From CAJXZP01 sp041563475 (lineage in GTDB: Bacteria > Bacteroidota > Bacteroidia > Flavobacteriales_G > Salibacteraceae), in assembly GCA_041563475.1 (NCBI GenBank), contig JBFFMY010000025.1, forward strand, positions 1-40,349: 40,349 bases of DNA, in the 5' to 3' direction. Below, one piece after another: positions 15,834-23,451 of the stretch; within the stretch, counting starts at the first letter, position 1; the number at the start of each line of letters is the position of its first letter. The position numbers and the translations under genes are program-made. Below the pieces are notes generated by a model. The model was not told the origin of the DNA and made no database searches. It worked only from the letters and a program-made list of their open reading frames with translations.

Positions 15834-18494
15834 TTATTGAACAATTTCGGCTTCCTCAATGTTATCATAATGTTCCGGGTTTAAATCTGGTTTTATTTCT
15901 CCTTCATTCGTAAAAATGAAACCCGTTGCATTTGCGTCAATGGCTATTTTTGAGCCTTGATGAACACTACCCGAAAGTATTTCTTTGGAAAGCTCGTTTA
16001 ATAATTCACGTTGAATTATTCTTTTTACGGGTCTTGCCCCAAATTGTGGATCGTAACCTTTTTCAGCTAGCAAGTCGATGGCTTCATCTGTTGCTGTAAC
16101 ATGCACATCTTGTTTTGCTAACATTTTTTGAACTCCCTTAAATTGTAATCGAACAATTTCTTGAATATCTGATTTACTTAGTGGTAAGAACATTATAGTT
16201 TCATCAATACGATTCAAAAACTCTGGTTTCAAACTACGTTTCAAAAGTTCCAATAACTTTATACGTGTATCATCAATTAATTGGTCTTTATTGCTTTCTT
16301 TTAAATTCTCGAAGCTATCTCTAATTACATCCGATCCTATATTGGATGTCATGATAATAATCGTGTTTTTAAAATTGGCTACCCGTCCTTTGTTATCCGT
16401 TAATCTCCCATCGTCTAGAACTTGAAGAAGAATATTAAACACATCTGGATGCGCTTTTTCAATTTCATCTAAAAGAACCACTGAATAAGGTTTACGTCTC
16501 ACGGCTTCTGTAAGTTGTCCGCCTTCATCATATCCAACATATCCAGGAGGTGCACCAACTAGTCTTGAAACAGAATGACGTTCTTGATATTCACTCATAT
16601 CAATTCGCGTAATGGCATTTTCATTATCGAATAAAAATTCAGCTAAAGCTTTTGCAAGTTCGGTTTTCCCAACGCCAGTGGTTCCTAAAAATAGGAAGGA
16701 TCCAATTGGTCTGTTTTGATCTTGTAATCCCGCTCGGGATCTTCTAACAGCATCACTTACGGCTTGAATAGCTTCATCTTGTCCAACAACTCGTTCATGA
16801 AGTTCTGCTTCCAAACTAAGTAATTTTTCGCGCTCGCTTTGTAGCATTTTACTCACCGGAATTCCGCTCCATTTTGCAACAACTTGAGCAATATCTTCGG
16901 CATCCACTTCCTCTTTAATGAGCACAGAACCCGCCACTTTCATCTCTTCTAGTTTGGCTCCAAATTCTTTTAGTTTTTCTTGGGCTTCAACCATTTTTCC
17001 GTAACGGATTTCTGCAACTAAAGCAAAATTTCCTTCGCGTTCAGCTCGGGCCGCTTCCACTTTGAAGTTTTCTATATGCTCTTTCGTTTCCTGTAAACCG
17101 TTAACTACTTGACGTTCACTTTCCCATTGGGCTTTAACGCCATTTCGTTTATCACTTAATTCCGCGATATCTTTATTTAAGATATTTAGTTTTTTAGTGT
17201 CCTTTTCTCTTTTAATGGCCTCCCGTTCAATTTCTAATTGACGTATTTTACGTTCTAGTTCATCAAGTTCTACAGGCATAGAATTCATTTCCATACGTAG
17301 TTTTGAAGAAGCTTCATCAATTAGATCTATGGCTTTATCCGGCAAAAATCGATCGGTAATATAACGCTGAGATAACTCAACGGCAGCAATAATTGCCTCA
17401 TCTTTAATTCTAACCTTGTGGTGTGCTTCATACTTTTCTTTAATTCCACGTAGGATGGAAATAGCATCTTCATCACTTGGTTCATCAATCATTACTTTTT
17501 GGAATCGTCTTTCTAGAGCCTTATCTTTTTCAAAATACTTTTGGTATTCTGCTAGAGTAGTGGCACCAATGGCTTTTAACTCACCTCTTGCTAATGCGGG
17601 TTTTAGAATATTTGCAGCATCCATTGCTCCTTCGCCTTTTCCAGCGCCAACTAAAGTGTGAATTTCATCAATGAATAGAACGATTTCTCCGTTTGCTGAA
17701 ATGACTTCTTTTACAACCGCTTTAAGTCGCTCTTCAAACTCTCCTTTAAATTTAGCGCCCGCAATTAATGCACCCATATCCAAAGAGTAAATCACTTTAC
17801 TTTTCAAATTATCTGGAACATCACCATTTATGATTCTATGCGCAAGTCCTTCAGCAATAGCTGTTTTACCCACACCTGGCTCACCAATTAGGATTGGATT
17901 ATTTTTTGTTCTACGGGAAAGAATTTGTAGTACACGTCTAATTTCCTCATCTCGTCCAATAACTGGATCTAATTTACCGTCTTTGGCGTGTTGATTTAAA
18001 TTGATTGCATATTTAGCCAACGACTGATAATTCTCCTCTGCATTTGCGCTGGTAACTTTTTCCCCTTTTCGAAGTTCAGTAATGGCGGTTTGAAGATCTT
18101 TTTGATTTAGACCGCTATCCTTCATCATTCGTGCAACATCATCATTTCCATTTAATAAACCAAGAATTAAATGTTCAATTGATGTGAATTCATCGCCATT
18201 TTTATTTGCAATGTTTTCTGCGTTTGTTAAAGCTTGAGAAGCGTTGTTGGATAAGTACACATTTCCTCCGCTAACTTTTGGATACGTACTTATTATTTTT
18301 TCTAAAGCTAGTGTAAATGTGGAAATATTAACACCTAGTTTTTTTAGTAAAAAAGGAGTTACATTTTCGTCTACCATTATGATACCACTCATTAAATGTC
18401 CAGTATCAATGGCTTGATGGCCATTCCCTTGGGCAACTTGTTGTGCTTTTTGGATAGCCTCTTGTGATTTTATTGTGAATTTATCTAAGTTCAT
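15834..18494 (-). CDS. clpB: ATP-dependent disaggregase ClpB
   Basis: 886 aa, full family length. It is a hexameric AAA+ chaperone that threads proteins out of aggregates with DnaK. Domains: Clp_N (about 1-145); AAA1 with Walker A GEPGVGKT (204-211) and Walker B VLFIDE; the coiled-coil M domain (about 405-520), which distinguishes ClpB from ClpA/C; AAA2 with Walker A GTTGVGKT (604-611) and LLDEIEKAHPDVFN; and a C-terminal D2-small domain (GYDPQFGARPVKRIIQRELL). The pore-loop residues appear as GAKFKGEFEERL and GYVGYDEGG. It is flanked by its own strong terminator. No CIRCE or heat-shock operator was seen upstream. Confidence 0.97.
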   Translation of the reverse strand: MNLDKFTIKSQEAIQKAQQVAQGNGHQAIDTGHLMSGIIMVDENVTPFLLKKLGVNISTFTLALEKIISTYPKVSGGNVYLSNNASQALTNAENIANKNGDEFTSIEHLILGLLNGNDDVARMMKDSGLNQKDLQTAITELRKGEKVTSANAEENYQSLAKYAINLNQHAKDGKLDPVIGRDEEIRRVLQILSRRTKNNPILIGEPGVGKTAIAEGLAHRIINGDVPDNLKSKVIYSLDMGALIAGAKFKGEFEERLKAVVKEVISANGEIVLFIDEIHTLVGAGKGEGAMDAANILKPALARGELKAIGATTLAEYQKYFEKDKALERRFQKVMIDEPSDEDAISILRGIKEKYEAHHKVRIKDEAIIAAVELSQRYITDRFLPDKAIDLIDEASSKLRMEMNSMPVELDELERKIRQLEIEREAIKREKDTKKLNILNKDIAELSDKRNGVKAQWESERQVVNGLQETKEHIENFKVEAARAEREGNFALVAEIRYGKMVEAQEKLKEFGAKLEEMKVAGSVLIKEEVDAEDIAQVVAKWSGIPVSKMLQSEREKLLSLEAELHERVVGQDEAIQAVSDAVRRSRAGLQDQNRPIGSFLFLGTTGVGKTELAKALAEFLFDNENAITRIDMSEYQERHSVSRLVGAPPGYVGYDEGGQLTEAVRRKPYSVVLLDEIEKAHPDVFNILLQVLDDGRLTDNKGRVANFKNTIIIMTSNIGSDVIRDSFENLKESNKDQLIDDTRIKLLELLKRSLKPEFLNRIDETIMFLPLSKSDIQEIVRLQFKGVQKMLAKQDVHVTATDEAIDLLAEKGYDPQFGARPVKRIIQRELLNELSKEILSGSVHQGSKIAIDANATGFIFTNEGEIKPDLNPEHYDNIEEAEIVQ

Positions 18495-18676
18495 AGTATA
18501 TATTTTAAAGATTCGATTGGGTAGGTCAAATTATGTACCGAATAATATTTCGGGATAAATACAGAAATCTTGGCATATATTTCAATTATAATCGGACTAT
18601 ACGTCTAGTTTTAAGTATGTTTAGGTGAATTTTTGTCGTAGAAAATTTTGAAGAGTTTAAAGGAAAACCATTATGC

Positions 18677-18712
18677 AAAAAAAAAGCTCCTGACTTTCGT
18701 CCAGGAGCTTCA
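18677..18712 (-). terminator. Terminator of the 104-aa Cys-rich gene
   Basis: AAGCTCCTG (18684-18692) pairs with CAGGAGCTT (18702-18710); on the minus strand a run of nine T follows. It lies 23 bases after the stop codon. Confidence 0.88.
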
Positions 18713-18734
18713 AAATATTAAATCCAAATTTTAC

Positions 18735-19049
18735 TTATTCTTTTTTCTTTTCATCACAAGATTTTTTCTCACAACAAGAACTTTTTGATGGTGTAGCTTC
18801 TTTTCTAGGTTTTTCAGCTTTGTTCTCCGCAGTGCATTTACTGTCTTTTTTACATTCTTTGGTACATTTATGTTCCGCTGTTACTTCGCAATCACCTTTA
18901 CAGTCTGCTTTTTTGCATTTGTCGCAATCGCCATCTGTAGAAATTTCAGTAGCGGCTTGATTATCAGATAGCGTATTGAAAGACATCATAGAAAAACCCA
19001 AGGTTATAAATGCAACTAATGTCAATACAGAATAAATTTTTGATTTCAT
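18735..19049 (-). CDS. Exported lysine- and cysteine-rich protein
   Basis: 104 aa. ATG 19049 is preferred over an in-frame ATG at 19109 because it begins directly with a normal signal peptide (MKSKIYSVLTLVAFITLGFS), whereas the longer form puts 20 polar/aromatic residues in front, and a -7-like TACTTTTA (19079-19072) lies between the two. The mature part has ten cysteines in short clusters (DCDKCKKADCKGDC, HKCTKECKKDSKC, SSCCEKKSC) among many Lys and Glu. The pattern suggests metal binding or a disulfide-knotted peptide in the periplasm, but I recognise no family. It resembles in style, not in alignable sequence, the larger Cys-rich lipoprotein just upstream on the same strand; each has its own terminator. 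Confidence 0.75.
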   Translation of the reverse strand: MKSKIYSVLTLVAFITLGFSMMSFNTLSDNQAATEISTDGDCDKCKKADCKGDCEVTAEHKCTKECKKDSKCTAENKAEKPRKEATPSKSSCCEKKSCDEKKKE

Positions 19050-19139
19050 AATAATGGTTTTAGTTTGAACGTAAAAGTACAAATTATATATGCTTAGGGA
19101 TTGCTTCAAAAAGATAATTAAATGTTAAAAATAGAGGCA

Positions 19140-19170
19140 TAAAAAAGCCTATCCAAAATTGGATAGGCCT
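19140..19170 (-). terminator. Terminator of the Cys-rich lipoprotein gene
   Basis: GCCTATCC (19147-19154) pairs with GGATAGGC (19161-19168). On the minus strand T6 and ATGCC follow, the same tail as at the two ncRNA terminators. Confidence 0.85.
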
Positions 19171-19186
19171 AAATTTTTATTGAGAA

Positions 19187-19708
19187 TTACTTACCCTCCT
19201 CACATTTTCCTTCACCACATTTTCCATCCTCACATTTGTGAGCTCCTTCTTTTGAATCAGAAGAACAACATGCTTTTTTACAATCTTTTTCACATGAAGA
19301 TCTTTTTTCACCATCACATTTTGTGCAATCTTTTCCGCAAACTCCATCGCATTCATGCGTACAAGAAGGAGCACATTTACCGGTGCATTTTTCTTTTGAA
19401 TCACATTTCTTTTTACATGCTTCACGTTTGTCTGTACATGTTTTTTGACACGCTTCGTCACATTTTGTACAATCCACGCCACAAATACCATCGCACTCTA
19501 TTGAGCAAGTTGAGTCGCATTTTATTTCACATTTTTTGCTTTTATCGCATTTCTTTTCGCATTTTGATTTTGTTTCGTCTGAATCACTATCAGCTGCTTG
19601 TTCAACTGTTGTTTCTTCAGATTTATTTTCAGAATTACAAGCTGTTGAAATAACTAATAGCATCATTAATGAGGCCAAGACAATAGATGATAAGGTTTTT
19701 AATTTCAT
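19187..19708 (-). CDS. Cysteine-rich lipoprotein with internal repeat and EGKC-type C-terminus
   Basis: 173 aa with 28 cysteines. The N-terminus is a lipoprotein-like signal (MLLVISTAC, Cys24) followed by an acidic Ser/Glu/Asp linker (about 25-50). Residues 51-170 are built of Cys every 3-5 residues. Two blocks are duplicated: CSIECDGICGVDCTKCDEAC and CTHECDGVCGKDCTKCDGEK, about 48 residues apart. The C-terminus HKCEDGKCGEGKCEEGK carries EGKC repeats like those of HvfA/bufferin-type copper-binding precursors modified by DUF692 (MNIO) enzymes, but no such enzyme is in this window. Metal storage or buffering at the cell surface or periplasm is inferred. A TTTG-N19-TACTTTTA promoter and a terminator make it monocistronic. 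Long frames on the opposite strand reflect its skewed codons and are not genes. Confidence 0.8.
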   Translation of the reverse strand: MKLKTLSSIVLASLMMLLVISTACNSENKSEETTVEQAADSDSDETKSKCEKKCDKSKKCEIKCDSTCSIECDGICGVDCTKCDEACQKTCTDKREACKKKCDSKEKCTGKCAPSCTHECDGVCGKDCTKCDGEKRSSCEKDCKKACCSSDSKEGAHKCEDGKCGEGKCEEGK

Positions 19709-19740
19709 TTTTTGGATTTAAATAATTAATAATAAGTGGG

Positions 19741-19771
19741 TAAAAGTAATATTTATCACAAACCTCACAAA
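19741..19771 (-). promoter_or_regulatory. Complete -33/-7 promoter of the Cys-rich lipoprotein gene
   Basis: On the minus strand TTTG (19771-19768), a 19-base spacer, then TACTTTTA (19748-19741), one mismatch from TAnnTTTG. It is the best two-element Bacteroidota promoter seen in the window, 33 bases upstream of the ATG. Confidence 0.6.
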
Positions 19772-19824
19772 TGGTGATTTGCCTAGCTGAAATAAATGAA
19801 ATCGCAATAATCGCCTGATTTTTT

Positions 19825-19832
19825 TACATTTG
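19825..19832 (+). promoter_or_regulatory. -7 promoter element of the DUF481 gene
   Basis: TACATTTG, perfect TAnnTTTG, 14 bases before ATG 19847. Its intactness suggests the interrupted gene is still transcribed. Confidence 0.55.
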
Positions 19833-19846
19833 GAAAAAACGTTTAA

Positions 19847-20860
19847 ATGAAAAATTATCAAGTTATAGTAATGCTTTGTATTGTCTTATGGTCGGTAAAT
19901 TCATACTCTCAAGACACAGTCACGTTTAGCAATGGGGACAAAATTGTGGGAGAATTAAAATCATTAAATAAGGGTGTTATTACATTTGAAACTGGGTATA
20001 GCGATTCTGACTTTAAGATAGAGTGGAAGGGAGTTGAAACTATTTCAACTCAATCTGAATATTTAATTACTCTATCTGACGGAACGCGTATAAATGGGGT
20101 AATTGCAAGTGGTGATTCTTCAGGAGTAAATATTGTCACCACCGAAAATGAAAACATACGGGTTGAAGCCAATGAGATTGTATATTTAAAGTCAATAGAT
20201 GATGCGGTTTGGGCTCAACTTTATGCAAATGTTGATGTTGGACTAAATCTAACGAAGGCTCAAAACTTGAGACAAATAAACATGAATGTTGGTTTGGGTT
20301 ACCTTGGAAAAAAGTGGTCTTGGGATGCCCGATATAATAGTTTGTTTTCAAGACAAGATTCTGTCGCGTCAACGCAACGAAAGGATGGGGGATTAAATGT
20401 CAATATCTTTTTGCCCAAAGATTGGTTTGTGTTAGCTGGAGTTGATTTTCTTTCCAATACAGAACAATTACTCAATTTACGATTAAATGGTAAAGTGGGT
20501 ATTGGATATTTTTTAATTCACAGTAATAAAATGTATTGGGGTGTTACGGGCGGAGCATCCTACGTTTCGGAAGATTTTAGCAACGGAGAAAGTAATAAGG
20601 AAAGTATTGAAAGTTTTATTGGTACGGAATTGAATATGTTTGATTTTGGAGATTTTGGCTTGTATACAAAATTGACTGTTTATCCCGGAATTACGTAAGT
20701 TGGAAGGATTAGGTCTGATTTTAAAATTGATTTGAAATACGACCTTCCACTTGATTTTTATTTCAAGAGTGGGTTAACCGTGAATTATGATAATCAGCCT
20801 ACATCTGGGGCTGGTGATGTAGATTATTTGTTTAATACGGGTTTTGGTTGGGAGTGGTAA
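19847..20860 (+). pseudogene. DUF481-family outer-membrane beta-barrel protein, interrupted by an in-frame TAA
   Basis: 338 codons with a single internal stop TAA at 20696-20698 (codon 284) and the normal stop at 20858-20860. Upstream: signal peptide (residues 1-21, ending SYSQ), two small beta-repeats with the GDKIVGELKSLNKGVITFET and DGTRINGVIASGDSSGVNIV patterns, then DUF481 barrel strands. After the stop the same frame continues with GRIRSDFKIDLKYDLPLDFY and a typical DUF481 ending, FNTGFGWEW, whose terminal Trp fits an outer-membrane assembly signal. No frame change and no other damage is visible. The 283-residue truncated product would lack the last barrel strands and that signal. Causes could be a recent nonsense mutation, a sequencing error, or read-through. 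Function of the family is unclear; some members are salt-induced. Confidence 0.85.
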
Positions 20861-20970
20861 AATCTTGGGTTTGGAGAAAATGAATATTTAATAAGGAATT
20901 TTAACTGTTATTTGATTTTGGCTTAAAATATTTCAAAGAGAAATTAGTTGACTAATAAATCTCAAATTTT

Positions 20971-21588
20971 ATGTCGAAATTACTCGTAGTTGTTTTCTTA
21001 TTTTTAGGATTTGGAACCGTTAAATCTCCCGAGAACAATCCAAGCCTAGAAACACTTTCACCTAGTAACCCGGTAAACCAGCCATCCAAATCACGAATAA
21101 TTGAGGCAAAAAATTACGTTAAAAAGAATGGTTTAGACACGGCCAAATGTATTTTTATTGATATGAAAGTTCATTCCGGTAGGAATAGGTTATTCGTGTA
21201 TGACTTTCAAAAACAATCGGTTATAAAGTCGGCACTTTGTGCCCATGGATCTGGTAAAGGAAATATGGATGGTAAAATTGCCCAATTTAGCAATGTACCT
21301 GAAAGTCATTGTTCATCCATAGGAAAGTATAAAATTGGAAAACGGGGCTGGAGTAATTGGGGGGTGCATTTCAATTACAAGTTACATGGTCTTGAGTCAA
21401 CCAATAGTAATGCATATGATAGATTTATTGTATTACACGCGTATGAATATGTGGACGATGCGGAAATTTATCCGGAGTATTTGGTTACAAGTTGGGGCTG
21501 TCCAATGGTTTCAAATAACACCTTGTTATACCTAGATAAGGTGCTGAAATCAACCCAAAAGCCGGTATTAATGTGGATTTACAATTAA
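20971..21588 (+). CDS. L,D-transpeptidase-fold (YkuD_2 type) exported protein
   Basis: 205 aa with an N-terminal signal (SKLLVVVFLFLGFGTV). The C-terminal two thirds match the murein L,D-transpeptidase catalytic-like family: FSNVPESHCSSIGKY, YKLHGLESTNSNAYDRFIVL, His156 and the TSWGCPMVSN motif with the catalytic-position Cys177. Classical L,D-transpeptidases cross-link peptidoglycan or attach lipoproteins; members of this branch are numerous in Bacteroidota and mostly untested. It is probably anchored in or secreted to the periplasm. It follows the interrupted DUF481 gene by 110 bases on the same strand, and converges with the CPBP gene. Confidence 0.86.
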   Translation: MSKLLVVVFLFLGFGTVKSPENNPSLETLSPSNPVNQPSKSRIIEAKNYVKKNGLDTAKCIFIDMKVHSGRNRLFVYDFQKQSVIKSALCAHGSGKGNMDGKIAQFSNVPESHCSSIGKYKIGKRGWSNWGVHFNYKLHGLESTNSNAYDRFIVLHAYEYVDDAEIYPEYLVTSWGCPMVSNNTLLYLDKVLKSTQKPVLMWIYN

Positions 21589-21611
21589 AGAATTAGCTAA
21601 ACTACCAGGGC

Positions 21612-22259
21612 TTAATCTATCGGATGTTCCGGTTTTTCATCCGTAGTTTCATCGGGGTTGAACGCTCTCATTTCGTGATTGGGTTGTGATATTTTAATTG
21701 CAAAAGCTTTGTCTATACTCAGTTTATATAGTAAAACCACATCAATCGCAAAATGCGCCATCATGGAAGAAATTAAACCAAAGTAGATTGCCATATATCC
21801 AATAGCGCCAATGATAACAGTCATTAAAATACCGTAAGCCATCATTTTTTTATCTCGCGGGTCTAAATACCCATGAATGGCAACGAAAACTATTGCCGTT
21901 ATCCAAATACCCCAATAGGGTTGTAAAACACCTCGAAATAAAAATTCTTCTCCAACACCTGCACAAAACGACAAAAACAAAACATCCCATAATGTCAAGT
22001 TAAGGCTGTTGATCATTATCCCGTACTTCATTTTAATTTGTAAAAAGGCAGGTCTATTGATGAACCACCAGGCAAATAGTCCTGCCAAGGTTCCAAATGT
22101 TAATCCCAAAAGAATTTGATAATAAAATTGTAGAGGATAAAACCAATTAAATTGAAAGTCCCATGGGTCATTTTCAATAAAACCTATAAGTGTTATTCCA
22201 ATCGTTGGAAAGCCTATTATGGTGGCAAGCCCCATTAAATAAAGTCGTGATTTTGGCAT
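21612..22259 (-). CDS. CPBP-family intramembrane glutamic endopeptidase
   Basis: 215-aa membrane protein with about six hydrophobic segments (for example LMGLATIIGFPTIGITLIGF and MTVIIGAIGYMAIYFGLISS). It contains the CPBP (CAAX/Abi) motifs: GVGEEFLFRG with Glu104, Glu105 and Arg109; FVAIHGYLDP with His129; and a later MMAHFAID. These residues form the active site of Rce1-like proteases in the membrane. Bacterial relatives act in diverse peptide or lipoprotein processing; the substrate here is unknown. A perfect -7 element lies 18 bases before the ATG, so it is transcribed alone. The tail after about residue 190 is polar and rich in Pro, Asp and Glu. Confidence 0.88.
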   Translation of the reverse strand: MPKSRLYLMGLATIIGFPTIGITLIGFIENDPWDFQFNWFYPLQFYYQILLGLTFGTLAGLFAWWFINRPAFLQIKMKYGIMINSLNLTLWDVLFLSFCAGVGEEFLFRGVLQPYWGIWITAIVFVAIHGYLDPRDKKMMAYGILMTVIIGAIGYMAIYFGLISSMMAHFAIDVVLLYKLSIDKAFAIKISQPNHEMRAFNPDETTDEKPEHPID

Positions 22260-22276
22260 TACTACATTTTGAATTG

Positions 22277-22284
22277 CAAAGTTA
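22277..22284 (-). promoter_or_regulatory. -7 promoter element of the CPBP gene
   Basis: TAACTTTG on the minus strand, perfect TAnnTTTG, 18 bases before ATG; identical to the nnr element. Confidence 0.5.
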
Positions 22285-22382
22285 AATGGGTTAAAGAGCT
22301 TGGGAGATTTAATTTATTGTTTCAAGAACTGAAATTATCCCATCCCTGAAACTATAAGAATGTTTGACTTCTAATCGAATAT

Positions 22383-23402
22383 TTATTTAATTGGCATGTA
22401 AATATTTGTAATTAATTTATTTGGGTCCGGTTCATTTTCAGGACTATTGACATATTCTTCCCATGGATCAGAACTTGCTTCAAAATTATTTGCTAAGATG
22501 TAAGCATCTAAGGCTTCCCAAACTATTCCTGACGATTCATAAGAACCGATGTGCGTGGCTGTAATGACTTTTCCTCCGTACGTTGTTCCAGTAATGACAT
22601 TAGGGTCTTGAATATCAAGTGTTTGATCTACAACAAATTGAGGTTCAAAAACGATTTTAGTAGGCGGTTCCCATTTATGATAAACCATTCTAGAGTATCC
22701 ATTTATCGAAACACCATTTTTTCCTAAGAAGGCACCAAGTAACGCGTAATCAGTTCCAATTTTTTGACTCATTTCATCCATAGAACTCGAATCCAGAATA
22801 CTAATACACGGAATGGATTCCACTGTAGTTTCTGTAATTTCTATAGCAGAATAATCTGGTTGTGAATCTTTTTCTGCCTCTGATATTTCTTTCATGGATT
22901 GTAATCCACTTTCAAAAGTAGGCCCTACCACTTCATCTATATATCGTCCCATTAGTCTCATAAATGGATTATTACCCATGTTCATGTGAACTTCCCAGGT
23001 AACTTTTACGCCATCTTCCTCTTGAGAGAAAATCATTAATCCTTGCCCCGGATCTTCATCTTCCGTTCCAAAATAAAGTTCAGATTGAATAAGTTGATTT
23101 TCCACCACTTCAGAATATTTTATTTTCCCCGCACCGCTTTCTTTGGAATTCCAAGAATAACTCGCACCAACTCCTTTGGTTATTTCTCCCAACTTAGGTT
23201 TCATGGTCGAATCTTGGGCTTCCCATGGTGACCAAAGAAGTCTTTTTTCAAGATTGTTAAATTGATCGAAAACCACTTCCATGGGTGCATTTACCACAAC
23301 CGATCTACTTACGGAAACTTCCTTGTCTTGCATATATCCAAATCCTACAAAGATGAGCAGTAGGATCACGATAGAAATTCCGATATATTTTAATGCTTTC
23401 AT
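22383..23402 (-). CDS. SRPBCC domain plus GyrI-like (effector-binding) domain protein
   Basis: 339 aa. One N-terminal membrane helix (YIGISIVILLLIFVGFGYM) anchors or exports the protein. Residues about 30-170 look like an SRPBCC/START-type helix-grip fold (VSRSVVVNAPMEVVFDQFNN, LLWSPWE, VTWEVHMNMGNNPFMRLMGR, typical of polyketide-cyclase-like proteins). Residues about 190-339 match the GyrI-like/AraC effector-binding fold (VESIPCISI, GVSINGYSRMVYHKW, VITATHIGSYESSG, VWEALDAYILANNF, ending in IYMPIK). Both folds bind small hydrophobic ligands, but there is no DNA-binding part, so a transcription role is not supported. It lies 49 bases downstream of gpmI on the same strand. Confidence 0.85.
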   Translation of the reverse strand: MKALKYIGISIVILLLIFVGFGYMQDKEVSVSRSVVVNAPMEVVFDQFNNLEKRLLWSPWEAQDSTMKPKLGEITKGVGASYSWNSKESGAGKIKYSEVVENQLIQSELYFGTEDEDPGQGLMIFSQEEDGVKVTWEVHMNMGNNPFMRLMGRYIDEVVGPTFESGLQSMKEISEAEKDSQPDYSAIEITETTVESIPCISILDSSSMDEMSQKIGTDYALLGAFLGKNGVSINGYSRMVYHKWEPPTKIVFEPQFVVDQTLDIQDPNVITGTTYGGKVITATHIGSYESSGIVWEALDAYILANNFEASSDPWEEYVNSPENEPDPNKLITNIYMPIK

Positions 23403-23451
23403 AATTTGCGATTATTTATTTTATTTTTTAGCGAAACAAAATACAACATAC

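Noticed and set aside
19177..19491. 104-codon minus-strand frame inside the Cys-rich gene in another frame
   Set aside because: Val/Lys/Asn-rich shadow caused by the repetitive Cys codons; no start context or independent signal.
19159..19653. 164-codon plus-strand frame rich in His, Phe and Leu opposite the Cys-rich lipoprotein gene
   Set aside because: It is the antisense of Cys/Lys codons, has no promoter, and overlaps a gene with signal peptide, promoter and terminator on the other strand.
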